Assembly (NCBI RefSeq): GCF_041734735.1
Contig: NC_134882.1
Span: 21,890,765 to 21,954,764, forward strand
Source of the DNA: Babylonia areolata
Lineage: Eukaryota > Mollusca > Gastropoda > Neogastropoda > Buccinidae
DNA: 64,000 nucleotides
Reading direction: 5' to 3'
How positions within the stretch are numbered: the stretch's first letter is position 1; the number at the start of each line of letters is the position of its first letter. Shown piece by piece: positions 44,410 through 56,124 of this stretch. The notes below the pieces were generated by a model. It worked only from the letters and a program-made list of their open reading frames with translations, had not been told where the DNA came from and searched no databases. The translations under genes and the position numbers were made by a program.

Positions 44410-45094
44410 GCTGTAACAGATGTCAGGCCCATCTCCCACTTAACAAACTGTCCCTTCAACACCTTGTGCCACCCCACTACTTCACACCACACATACTGCA
44501 CCACGTACCACGCTTCAATCAAAAGGAAAAAAGAACAGCCCAAACCAACAGTGGAACATGATTTATTTCCCCTATTTGAAGTATATAAGTTCTACAGAAC
44601 TGGATAATAAGCGTTAAGAACCTGCTTTTGCAAACCGTTTTGCAGGGACCAGAAAATTAATGGTCATTGGAGCAAGAGAAACAACTGTAGTTTTTCCCCC
44701 TCTTGGATAGCATTGATTCAGGAAGGATTGCTTCCCCTGAAAGCATGCCAAATTTTGCTCCAATCTGGTTTTTATTGCTGGTCTCCCCCTCATTCCTTTC
44801 TTTGTTCTTTCTTTTCCTTTCTTTTCTTTATTTTTAATTAATCTCTGCTTTCTTTCTTTCTGTTTTTTCCCCATGTCAAAGTAAAATTTTCTGATAACAC
44901 TTTATCCAGCATCAAAGGAGTATCTTCAGAATGGTGTATAAAATATCCATTAAAGCTTCTGTCAGAAATTTGGTTTTGCAACCATGGAGTTCATTGGGGC
45001 AAGAACTTTGTAATCTTTGTCAAATATCAGTATCATGTACACTGTCATGATCACTTTTTTTTCATGGACAATATTGTTCTCGTGCTATCATGAA

Positions 45095-45225
45095 GTCTTG
45101 AGTAAACATGATTATTATATACTTATAACATAAAGTAAACATGATTATTGCATACTTATAACATAAAGTAAACATGATTATTATATACTTATAAAGTAAA
45201 CATGACTATTATAGATGTATAACAT
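45095..45225. repeat. ~30-36-bp tandem repeat
   Basis: Four copies of AGTAAACATGATTATTATA plus TACTTATAACATAA, with unit-length variation. Confidence 0.85.
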
Positions 45226-45380
45226 ACTTTAGATTGGTGGTGCAGGTGCCACACCTTTTGATTTTGCAAAGGTCAGGGTCACAGTTCATGACAGAAATCC
45301 TTGAACAATGTAATTGTTTATTTTGATAGTTGACAGTTGGAAGCCTGTGATTTTTTTTATGTGCTTCTGTTTCTTTTTAG

Positions 45381-45382
<2 letters not shown>

Positions 45383-45421
<39 letters not shown>
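45383..45421. repeat. (GT)n microsatellite
   Basis: GT tract. Confidence 0.95.
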
Positions 45422-45968
45422 GTCAAAGAAAGAAAGCCCAGTCAAACAGTGCATGTGAATGTGATGTCTGTGATAGTTCACAGACACAGAAGCTGTATAT
45501 TACATAGAACATTACAACAATGCCAACAATAATGAATGGAAACATGGCCAGATAACATCTTTTTTCATCTGTATAAAGGTTCAGATCAGCATTTTGTAGA
45601 TTGTTGCCTTTAGTCAAAACATGGGAACACATGTGTGTCACATAACACTGTTCATTTTAAGTTTTACTCTTGTGCTTTTTTTTTTTTTTTGCTTTTTTTC
45701 CCCCTTTTAATTTTTTGTCCATATTAGAAATAATGCAATACTCTCAATTTTGGGTTTTGCAATTTTTTTGTTTGTTTGATACATTACTCGCTTTTGTTTA
45801 TTTATTTTTCTACAAAGCAGAGCAATCAGTTCATGCTTTTTTTTGCTCGGCAATATTTTGAACTGTTTCAACATGACTACGCATTATAACATTGTGTTCT
45901 TCAACAATATTTTGATGAGCTTTGGTAATATTTATCATTTCTTTGCTGCTTACTTGTGTTCCTTTCAC

Positions 45969-45974
45969 AATAAA
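45969..45974 (+). terminator. PDZD8: candidate distal poly(A) signal
   Basis: AATAAA in CACAATAAAGTTGG, followed by a T-rich and TTTGTATGTTTTTTAG region, a good GU/U-rich downstream context. Confidence 0.4.
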
Positions 45975-46269
45975 GTTGGATTGAAATGTACACGCAGAAA
46001 TTACTTAAAATCTTTGTATGTTTTTTAGTATTCCTCAGATTTAAAGGTTTCACATTTTGGAATGATAACACTGCAGTGATGTTCATTTTCAAGCCCAAAA
46101 GCAACCATTATTTTGTTGTAATTAAGATTATATTTCATGTTTGTGTTAACTGACATTGATACATATGTCACTGACTTTTTTGTTAGAAATTCAATTTACT
46201 CTCACCCAATTCTTTACAACATGTACAGCATATGTCACAAGGATGAAATGTGGTCGTGTACTTATTTCT

Positions 46270-46765
46270 TCTTTTTTCTCAACACTTGACTGTATCCTGG
46301 ATCATCACACTGTGTCCAGAATGATCCCATCAAACACAGTGTTGGAGCATTTAGAACCTTGTTATGTTTTTTTTCTCTACACTTGACTGTAGCCTGGATC
46401 ATCACACTGTGTCCAGAATGATCCCATCAAACACAGTGTTGGAGCATTTAGAACCTTGTTATGTTTTTTTTCTCTACACTTGACTGTAGCCTGGATCATC
46501 ACACTGTGTCCAGAATGATCCCATCAAACACAGTGTTGGAGCATTTAGAACCCTGTCATTTTTTTTTTCTCAACACTTGACTGTATCCTGGATCATCACA
46601 GTGTATCCAGAATGATCCCATCAAACACAGTGTTGGAGCATTTAGAACCTTGTCATATTTTTTTCTCAACACTTGACTGTATCCTGGATCATCACACTGT
46701 GTCCAGAATGATCCCATCAAACACAGTGTTGGAGCATTTAGAACCCTGTCATGTACTTTTCTCAG
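46270..46765. repeat. ~97-bp minisatellite, 5 units
   Basis: Units carry CTGGATCATCACACTGTGTC, AATGATCCCATCAAACACAG and a T-rich spacer; copies are over 90 % alike, so recent. Confidence 0.95.
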
Positions 46766-47349
46766 CAGTCTGTACAGGGATTGAGATTCTGTTTTCATGA
46801 ATCAGCTTTTGAGCACAAAGTGTATTCCATCACATCTGTTCAACATCAAACAGGTTACTGGACAGTTGACCAAATGTTCATCAAAGGAAGTCCTGTCACA
46901 GAGTATGTCTGTCTTTGTTGTTAGAACAGTGATTTTTTGACAAAATCATTGTTAATGGCACACACATCTTAATGTAGCATTAATAAATTATCACAATAAG
47001 CAGTAGCAACATAACAGTATATTTGGTACATCAAATGCATCATCCACAGAAATAGCTTAGTATACTTCACACATTGAATGCATCATCTGTAGATCTATAT
47101 GCAAGTGCAATAGCGTAGTGTATTTTGAAGTTTGGGTCAGCACTGTGATGATATGTGTTTGTGAATTGTGTGTGTCTGTGTGTTTTTGTTATCTAGTTTG
47201 GAATGGTTTCCATACTGTTATGGACCAGTGTATGGTTCATCTTAGTGGCTACCTTTGTGATATTTTGTGCATTATATCCTCATGAACTTGTCCGTGTGAT
47301 ATATACTGTTTTATTTTTATTCCCCATTTTCCTTTGTACTGTGTGTACT

Positions 47350-47620
47350 GGTTTGTCCCAGTCAAAATCCTGTAGAGATAACCAGTTTGATCGGAAAACA
47401 CAGTCCTGTAGAGATAACCAGTTAGATCGGAAAACAAAATCCTGTAGAGATAACCAGTTTGATTGGAAAACAAAATCCTGAGGGGATAACCAGTTTGATC
47501 GGAAAATAAACACACCTGCAGGGAGAAGAAAAGGAAAAAAAAGAAAAGAAAAAAGAGAAAACTTTACAGATGAGCTCTCCCTGGCAAGAGCAGCCTGAAT
47601 TTGACACACAGATATCTTTT
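47350..47620 (+). mobile_element. SINE-B fragment with a 36-bp segment amplified in tandem
   Basis: Four 36-bp units (ATCCTGTAGAGATAACCAGT then TTGATCGGAAAACAAA) run into SINE-B sequence (AATAAACACACCTGCAGGG, then GAGCTCTCCCTGGCAAGAGC and AGCCTGAATTTGACAC). The unit itself matches the SINE-B stretch TTGTAGAAAAAATCCACTTT followed by GATAGGAAAA. Confidence 0.75.
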
Positions 47621-47804
47621 TTGACAAGATCGATACTGTATTGCTCAGACAAGTGCTCAGGAATTATCATTTATCAGAAGACCAAAGAGCAGTTTTTGTA
47701 AGAATATTTAGAGACTATCATAGAACCGTAGCACAGAACACAACACTGCTGGCTTTGAAGAATAATGTTGAAAGTCCAGTCTGAAGGACCCAAACAGCAA
47801 AACA

Positions 47805-47900
47805 AATAATAATAATGATGATAATAATTTTTTTTTTCAGCACTATGATTCAGGCTGAAGCAGGCCATATGTGCTTTACAAATCCAGTACTTGAAATGAA
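47805..47900 (-). mobile_element. L2-like LINE 3' tail fragment
   Basis: AATAATAATGATGATAATAA followed by CAGCACTATGATTCAGGCTG and GTGCTTTACAA; on the minus strand this is the short 3' end of an L2-type element with its (TTA)n-like tail. Confidence 0.5.
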
Positions 47901-48494
47901 TTGAATAAGATGAAAAAGAAACATAAAATAATTGTAAAAAGTCATAAAAGGACTTCATTCACACCATGAAAGCACAATTTACAAAACCGAAATAACTAAG
48001 GTTGTGGGTCTGTCTGCAAGCAGAGCCCCTGTATACAGAAATGGTGTAAAGATTAATCAATATAAAGTGTGTGCATGTCGGTGGAAATGTGAGATGTAGA
48101 AACCTGACCACCAGGACTGGTCTCTTTTGAAATTAGTGATGATGTCAGAATGGGAGCCTCCTTAACACAAACTGAAAGGGGCCAAAATGTCATGTCTGTT
48201 CATTGTGCTGTGGATACATTCATAATAAACTAGACAGGCAGGAGACAGATATGGTTGAACTGATGAAGTTCATAACCCTTATGCCCTCCTTTTCTGTTCA
48301 TTTTAATTGTGGTTTTTTTTTCTTTCCAGGCGCTTTTCTCAGTTCTTTTCTCCTCTATGTTTCATTCTAAAGGTACTGTTGTTAATTTCGTGTTTGCTGT
48401 CATACCTTACCCTTGACATTCTCTTGTCACAGAACAGAATTGTCAGCATGATGTTACAACAGTGTGTGTGTGTGTGTGTGTGTGTGTTACTTTT

Positions 48495-48575
48495 TGTGAC
48501 AACAGATTTCTCTGTGTGAAATCGGGCCGCTCTTCCCCAGGGAGAGTGCTTCGCTACAGTTCAGCGCCACCCATG
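48495..48575 (-). mobile_element. SINE-B 3' end, minus strand
   Basis: GATTTCTCTGTGTGAAATCG, GGCCGCTCTTCCCCAGGGAG and CGCTACAGTTCAGCGCCACC are the complement of the SINE-B 3' part. It is cut by a (GT)n tract. Confidence 0.8.
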
Positions 48576-48858
48576 TGTGTGTGTGTGTGTGTGTGTGTGT
48601 CAGAAGGAGAGAGAGATCTCAAGTGGCTCCACATGTGACTGTGATCCCCAGGCTTTTGGACTGTCATGCATATCATTTCTATACCAATCAAGCCATGTCC
48701 ACCACAATGATTTTGCTGTGCTGCTGGCATCCACAGGTATGTGTGTGTGTGAAGGACATCCAGTCCCAAGGACATGCACAACGTGATGTAACAATGTGTA
48801 TCATAATGCGCGGTACTGCATGGCACTGCACCTCACTGGACGAATATTGGTTCCGTTG

Positions 48859-49135
48859 TGTTGTCACGGTAATGCCTTGTATTATTTCTGTAACATCGTG
48901 TTTCATCATGGTTTGTGCTGTCTGTTGGTTTAGTCTTGTGTATGTTGTCACTGTAATGCCTTGTATTGTTTCTGTAACATCGTGTTTCATCATGGTTTGT
49001 GCTGTCTGTTGGTTTGGTCTTGTGTATGTTGTCACTGTAATGCCTTGTATTGTTTCTGTAATATAGTTTTTCATCATGGTTTGTGCTGTCTGTTGGTTTT
49101 GCTCAATTATGTTGTCACTGTAATGCCTTGAAATG
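48859..49135. repeat. ~84-bp minisatellite
   Basis: Three to four units with GTTGTCACTGTAATGCCTTG and GTTTCATCATGGTTTGTGCT; a further half unit reappears at 49557-49595 after an insertion. Confidence 0.9.
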
Positions 49136-49139
49136 TTAA

Positions 49140-49230
49140 GTAATAATGATAGTATTAATGATAATAGATACTTATATAGCACACTATCCATAAATCTGCT
49201 CTAGGTGCTTTACAACACACTTTTGTTAAT
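49140..49230 (-). mobile_element. L2-like LINE 3' tail fragment
   Basis: TAATAATGATAGTATTAATG, then TAGATACTTATATAGCACAC and GGTGCTTTACAACAC; complement gives the L2-type 'gtgctatataagtatcta' tail. It lies between parts of the 84-bp array. Confidence 0.6.
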
Positions 49231-49273
49231 TACGTCAGTGTAAACATACATACTCCAAAATGTGACTAACAAA

Positions 49274-49277
<4 letters not shown>

Positions 49278-49331
<54 letters not shown>
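49278..49331. repeat. (CA)n microsatellite
   Basis: CA tract; further interrupted CA repeats extend to ~49540. Confidence 0.95.
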
Positions 49332-49335
<4 letters not shown>

Positions 49336-49694
49336 TATACACATGTTAACATATATATGTACATTGCAGCTGCCCTCTACAGATACACCCACATTGGCAC
49401 ACACAAACACACATGTACAAACAAACACATGGACACACAGAGCCACCCAGACATGCACGTGCACGCGCACACACCACACACACACACACACACGTGTGTG
49501 TGCATGCAATCGAACATATGAACACACACAAATACATATTAATGGTATCTGTAGCAAAGTGTTTCATCACAGTTTGTGCTGTCTGTTTCTAATCATGTAT
49601 GCACTGATCCACACAGGTAGATGCTGTTGTAATGATAGTGTGCAGTGTGATATATTTTGTAAGGATTTTTTAAACATTTCTTTTGCATTCATGG

Positions 49695-50430
49695 GCTGCA
49701 GTGACTTGTGTTCACCTGTTCCTGTCAGTGGGCTTTGACTCTGTTTTTACTGTGGATTTCACCTGTTCCTGTCAGTGGGCTTTGACTCTGTTTTTACTGT
49801 GGATTTCACCTGTTCATGTCAGTGGGCTTTGACTCTGTTTTTACTGTGGATTTCACCTGTTCATGTCAGTGGGCTTTGACTCTGTTTTTACTGTGGATTT
49901 CACCTGTTCATGTCAGTGGGCTTTGACTCTGTTTTTACTGTGGATTTCACCTGTTCATGTCAGTGGGCTTTGACTATGTTTTTTACTGTGGATTTCACCT
50001 GTTTCTGTCAGTGGCGTGATAGTTCAGTTGGTAGAGCAGAGGACTGTAGAGGTGTTCAAAGCAATCCTTAGGTCAGTGGTTCGAATCCGCTTCGCGGGAA
50101 ATTTTTCGTTGGGCTACGCCGCTGGTCAGGCATCTGCTTGGCAGATGTGGTGTAGCGTATATGGATTTGTCCGAACGCAGTGACGCCTCCTTGAGTTACT
50201 GAAACTGATGCTGAAACTGTCAGTGGGCTTTGACTTTTTTACTGTGGATTTCACCTGTTCCTGTCGGTGGGCTTTGACTGTTTTTTTTACTGTGGATTTC
50301 ACCTGTTCCTGTCAGTGGGCTTTGACTGTGTTTTTTACTGTGGATTTCACCTGTGTGGGCTTTGACTCTGTTTTTACTGTGGATTTCCTGTATGGGCTTT
50401 GACTCTGTTTTTACTGTGGATTTCACCAAT
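49695..50430. repeat. 47-bp minisatellite
   Basis: About eleven units of CAGTGGGCTTTGACTCTGTT plus TTTACTGTGGATTTCACCTG, interrupted at 50012-50219 by a complete SINE. Confidence 0.95.
50012..50219 (+). mobile_element. SINE-A, complete, with intron-containing tRNA-Tyr head
   Basis: The head reads as tRNA-Tyr: A box TAGTTCAGTTGGTAGAGCA, anticodon region GAGGACTGTAG...ATCCTTAGGTC, B box GGTTCGAATCC. The anticodon loop CTGTAGA (GTA, Tyr) is split after G37 by AGGTGTTCAAAGCA, the canonical pre-tRNA-Tyr intron position. The body (50101-50219) is the SINE-A body seen in four other places. CTGTCAGTGG occurs on both sides, which may be a target-site duplication or simply the host minisatellite unit. 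Confidence 0.9.
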
Positions 50431-50681
50431 GGATGCTTTGGGAAGGAGGGAGGGTGGGGGAGAATCAAGCATCAAAGCCATGAACATTTCAAAGAGAATG
50501 GTGAGTGTCCAAATTTGATGAACACAGAATTCACATATAAAACACTTGGTATTTTTTGACAGGTGTCAACGCACACAACGACATTGTTTTGTAACGTGAC
50601 ATGAAAACAATTTTGACATAGTACACTGTGACTGAGAGAGAGAAATCTGATGAATGTTGTTAGCTCCAAGGGAATCCATGA

Positions 50682-50713
<32 letters not shown>

Positions 50714-52760
50714 CATTTCTTTGTTTGCATGTCAATATGACTAGTGCATTTTCTCATTAATAAGAATGTTTTCACATATAACACAAAGGATTTTTATGGA
50801 TGCTTAACTGGAAGTTATATATATATTATAAAGCAACAATTATCAGTCATTCTTACAAACGTACTTTACATGATAGAAAGTGATGAAAAAGTACTACAGC
50901 TATCAATGGAAATTCCTGCACTACTAACAAAAAGTTTCATATTGTTTGATATTTTCTTGTGGTCATATACATGTACATGTGGACTGGGTTTTGTACAGTT
51001 TATGTTTCAGCACAAATTTAGCTGACTTAATTCTTTCAGCTCTAAGTTTCTGTGTGAAAAGCACTTTACAGTGCCATTTGTTTTGACTCAACGCTCTCAG
51101 TCGTATGACTTAATTTGTGTCAAAAGGATACAGTAGACTTGTTCTGTATCTATCAAGTGTTGTAACAATGTGAAGAAAACACTGTTAAAAAAAAAAAAAA
51201 AGTGAAAAAATCTCTCTTTGAAATGAGCCCTGGATGTGGACGGAAGTGGCCTGATGGCAGTGAACAGTCTTGTCGCCTAGAGTCACCTATGGCGGCGAAA
51301 GAACTAAGCATGTTTCAGGGGCCAGAGGGAACAGTTGGATGGGAACTTGCAATTTGTTCACTGTTGTCTATCTCTTTCATTTTGTTTTACAGAGTGATTA
51401 ACTCAAGCTAACTGTTAACGTTATACGTCTGGTCATGGAACATACTTGGCATGAATGTTTTGCGTCAAATTTCTGTGAGAAAAGAGATGATGTTATTTAA
51501 AAAAAAGAAAAGAAAAGGAAAAAAGATGGTAACATAAACTAATACTGTGTTTCAAGTATGTTTTGTTACACATGCAGGGAAAAGTGTTGTCTATTTTGTA
51601 GCTAGTTACAGTGTGTGTGTGTGTGTGTATGCGCGCGCGCGCGCATGTGTGTGTATTTCTGCTGGTGGAGGCATTTATTTTTATGATGGAATGGAGAGAT
51701 TGGCAGTTCCAGGCATTTGTTTAAAAAGAAAAATTAATGTCCAGATTTTTCCCCCCTGTACACCATACTAGTGTATCTGGAAGAAACAGGATTATTTGAC
51801 ACACACACACACACACACACACACGTGTGTGTGATTTGGCAGAGAATACTTCATTTCTTTGCACCTGACATTGACTTGAGTGTTATGTTGGAGCCTTGTC
51901 AACATATCACAGAGATGTTAATACACTGCAGAGATATATATCTGGTGCTTGTGGTCTAAAAGCTGGTCATGATAAATTATATGCCATTATCACTGTCACT
52001 ATTGTTGCATTTTGTCAACAGTTTATACAGAATAGTTATTTCCTGCCTTGCATGTGTTTGTAGGAATTTGTTGTTGTTTTTGTGTTTTGTCTTCGCTTTT
52101 GTCATAAATCATTGCAAAAAATGGATAGAAATGATTTTACCATGAAAGGATATGATTCAATAAAAATCATATTGTTTCTTAACAGTGGTTTTCCAAATCT
52201 AGCTTGCTATAGATGGCCAGAAAATGATATTGTACTTACTGGTATATTTTACTTCAACAAACCTGTATGAAGAGCATACCATTGCCAGCTTGATATTGCA
52301 TTGCAAGTTGCATATAGTCGTGTGTCAGTGCACAAGGTAAGGTTGGTTCAGGTAATGTGTTGACTCTCATCAAGAGGAGAGCAGGCTGGTACAATGAAGT
52401 GTTGTGTTGACTGTGTGTAAGTTACATTTCCCAGTGTGAGTGAATTTCTTTCCTATAAGATCTTTGAAAGGTGGAGATATTTTCTGATCTCCCAGGTCAA
52501 CATGTGTGCAGACCTGCAAGTGCCTTAATCTATGTATTGTGTACATGTGAGAAAAGATAAAGTACACACATGAAAGGTCCTTTGATACACATCAGCATTA
52601 TGCAATTTATTGACACATAAACACACCCACTTTTGAAAGCAGATAATGGCTGCCGTAATGGTGTGGTGAAACAGTATGCATGAAAAGTCTTGTGGGTGAA
52701 TGTGATAATCACAGCCCATGAAATGATAGGACAAAAAACGACAGACAACAAAATCCCACA
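50430..52760. other. mostly unique 3' flank
   Basis: No gene recognised. It contains short GT/CA tracts at ~50685-50712, 51611-51655 and 51800-51830. ORFs here are short and AT-biased and match nothing I know. Confidence 0.4.
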
Positions 52761-52764
52761 TCTA

Positions 52765-52910
52765 CACACAAAACGTTGTTAGGGACAACCATTAAGCAGC
52801 CGTTCCTCAAGATTGAATGGAAGGGAAGACAAGTCCCTGATTCAGGCAGGATTCAAACCAAGGACTTTTTGCTCTGGAGTACTTAACCACCAGGCCAACA
52901 CTCCACATTT
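52765..52910 (-). mobile_element. tRNA-derived SINE head, minus strand
   Basis: The minus strand has A-box-like TGGCCTGGTGGTTAAGTACT and B box GGTTTGAATCC with a spacing typical of a tRNA head, followed by CTTGTCTTCCCTTCCATTC. The body is unrelated to SINE-A or SINE-B as far as visible. Confidence 0.6.
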
Positions 52911-54480
52911 TATCTTATGGGGCACGGCCAGTCTGCCTAAACTGCATAATGCCTGTGTCTGTGATATTCCTGCACTTGTCTTTGCTACAAACTGTGTGAA
53001 ATGTGATGGTCCAGGGACTGTAGAAAAACACTGCAGTGCAGTGTTCTGTAGTCTGGCCAGAAACTATTGAAGATTATTTTGCTATGTCCTGCTTATTGCC
53101 AGAATGTGTTGCACAGCACATGCCTATGTTGAGATGTTTCTGTGTTAGTCTGCGTTATGTGCAAAGTGCATCATCCTTCAGTTTACCAATGGCCTGCTTG
53201 CTCTGTATACATGTAGAGATCCCGTTAATCTTTTTGCTATGCTGGTGGCACTTAAAACTCATCCACATTTATGGTTTATTTGGGGAAAAAAAGCACATTC
53301 ACAATCATCTGTTTTGTTTCACAAGCAAAAGCTCTACTGATGGGTGAAATATTAGCAGTTGTAGGTGTGAAAATGGCATAGTTGTAACTGTGGAAGTGTC
53401 ACTTGTGCTTGTTTGATTGTTTTTATGCTTGGGTTGCATTACTTTTTCCATATTGGCTTACGTCTATCAACAGAGTCTGTATAATAACCTGTTTTGACTG
53501 TGAATGTTTGAATGACAAGACTGAATAGTACGGATTATATCAGGAACTACAAAAGCTATGAGGAGACAAGCTCATAGTAATTGTAACCACTGATGAGACA
53601 TGTATTGATGTGTATACAACCCAACTCCTGTGTTAGGCCTTTGAAACAGTAAGAAATAGATCTGTGTCTGCGTCAGTGTTAAAATAAAAAACAAACACTC
53701 TCATCTCTTTAGATATTCTTCTCCATTTTAGCCAGAAGACTGATGTATTTTCTCTTGCTGTTCTTCTCTGCATTAATTTCTGTCTTCTGTCTTGACATTA
53801 CTCACTGTTTGCTTCATAACTATCCACTTCATTGTTTATGTTTGTGTGTGTATGTCTTTGGTTTTACTCTGTAAGTGATAGTGTGTTTGCGTGTGTGTGT
53901 GTGTGTGTGTGTGTTCTGGTTTGTCGAAAATTGTTTTCATGATGATTGCTTTATAGTCATAGTTATTTTATACACTGATTCACTTTGAAGCAACACAGAT
54001 AACTGGGCAAAGCAGTTATGAATTAATACATCTCTACACATGGCAAGTCCACATCTGCATGTAGTCTGCTGAACTTGAGTATGCATAGATAAAGGTGTCT
54101 GACAGTCTTATAAAGATATGGTTTCCCAGATTTTTGCTGTTGTTTTTGTTTGTGGTGGTGGTAGTAGTTGTGTGTGTGTGTGTGTGTGTGCAGTGAAGCA
54201 CAATCCTTACTTTATGTGATAGTTTGTTCAACTGTCATACACATTATGTTTTGAGACATATTGGTTCTTTTGACGATTTGGCCATGTTCCCTTCCTCTAC
54301 AAACCATGTCTTTCTTTGGTGCAAATATGTATTGCATCTTTGTTGATTTTTAACCTCTAGGTTAGTTTAGTTTAGTTCTTTTTGTTTTAGGTGAATGCAG
54401 ATTCTTGATTTATTTTACTGAAGTACATTTGCATCCGTACCACATATCATTTGTTTTGATGGATTAATATTTTGTTGTGG
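52911..54480. other. no gene recognised
   Basis: Unique AT-rich sequence with GT tracts at ~53888-53913 and ~54170-54191. Confidence 0.4.
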
Positions 54481-54965
54481 ATTTGTGTTCTGATAAAAGA
54501 AGATGTTGGTTATTGGATATGATTGGTTATTGTGTGGTTTCAGTTCTATCAATGCAAGCATTCTGCAGTCCTGTTAAAGAAAGAAAAAAGAAGATGCTGG
54601 TTATTGGATATGATTGGTTATTGTATGGTTTCAGTTCTATCAATGCAAGCATTCTGCAGTTATGTTAAAGAAAGAAAAAAGAAGATGCTGGTTACTGTCT
54701 ATGATTGGTTATTGTGTGGTTTCAGTTCTATCATTGCAAGCATTCTGCAGTTCTGTTAAATAAAGAAAAAAGAAGATAATGGTTATTGGATATGATTGGT
54801 TATTGTGTGGTTTCAGTTCTATCAATGCAAGCATTCTGCAGTTATGTTAAAGAAAGAAAAAAGAAGATGCTGGTTACTGGATATGATTGATTATTGTGTG
54901 GTTTCAGTTCTATCAATGCAAGCATTCTGCAGTTCTGTTAAAGAAAGAAAGAAAAAAGAAAAGGA
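54480..54965. repeat. 91-bp minisatellite, 5 units
   Basis: AGATG starts fall at 54500, 54592, 54683, 54774 and 54865. Units share GGTTATTGGATATGATTGGT, GTTTCAGTTCTATCAATGCA and an A/G-rich AAAGAAAGAAAAAAGA. Confidence 0.95.
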
Positions 54966-55039
54966 TGGAAGACATGTATATTCACTTGCAAATTGAACTG
55001 GTTTCTTTGAATGTATTTCTGGGCACTTATGTACACATT

Positions 55040-55109
55040 ATGCATGTTTGGCTGCATGCACATCAACATACACACAAACATGCACGTGTGTGCACACACG
55101 ATCATACAC

Positions 55110-55140
<31 letters not shown>

Positions 55141-55142
55141 AA
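55040..55142. repeat. CA-rich simple sequence
   Basis: Interrupted then pure CA tract. Confidence 0.9.
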
Positions 55143-55199
55143 TGTGAACATGAACACAAGCACACACAAACACATCACATGTAAGGATATGTATCACAG

Positions 55200-56120
55200 A
55201 ATGCAGCCTCACTTTTTTCGTGTGCCATTTTGATGACCCGTCTTCATCATATTTTGAAGAGAGGAGAATTGCTAAGGGAGTGCATGTTGGTATGATTCAC
55301 ATAACAGACAGAGAACATCAGTGGGTGTAGTATTGGTGACCCAAGCCTCGATTCTGTTCACCACTCTAATGTGAGTCAGTGAGACCAGGTATTTGTGGAA
55401 GAAATGCACATAAATTGTGCGGAATGTTTGCGTTAAAAAAATGATGACATAGTGAAAACAAAAACAAACTTACTTATACGATCTACAAGTCTATCAACGA
55501 ACACTGTCTATGGAAGCAATCTAACCTCTATGTGGAATATAGACAGTCTCATGATGGTTTTACAGTTTTTTACAAACAGCAAGCTCCCTGCATATGTCAG
55601 AACCACCCAGTTATGTAAAATGGTGATGGACAGAATCCGGAGGGAGGAGACGGATTCAGAGAAAATGACAAAGGGGTATTGATATCGTTTTGCGTCTTCG
55701 TGTATATTCCTTCCACTCTGTTCAATTATGTTTGCGAGAGATTTCACCTTGGGGCAAAGAAAGGAACGATTTTGCTTGTGTTTTATTTTTAGCTATTTTT
55801 TGCTCGTTTTGCACGGGGACTGACATGAAATACAGATGATTAGAAGAGTGCTGATATTTGCAGTCCCCTTCCACCCACCCCTTCCTGTGTGCGGATCCAC
55901 ACTTTTGTAACTATTTACAGTGTGACTTTGTGTCTCAACATGTACACAGTATTTCATTGGAGCCGGTCACAAAATGATGTGGTAAGCTTTTGATGTGATA
56001 CATCGTGGGTTTGATGAAGGTGTTTACCATTTTTCTGGCCTTTGTATATGTTTCTTTTTTCCACTGTCAGACCATTGTTGATGTTGATTTTTCCCCTCTC
56101 CATCCTTTTGATGTTCTCTA
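55200..56120. other. no gene recognised
   Basis: Short ORFs on both strands (for example the minus frame 55508-55747) match nothing known to me and lack splice context. Confidence 0.35.
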
Positions 56121-56124
56121 TTGT

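Noticed and set aside
50012-50100. Genuine tRNA-Tyr gene
   Set aside because: The acceptor stem does not pair well and the head is fused to the SINE-A body; it is a SINE head.
55508-55747. 79-codon minus ORF near 55.6 kb
   Set aside because: No homology, no splice context and typical chance length in AT-rich DNA.
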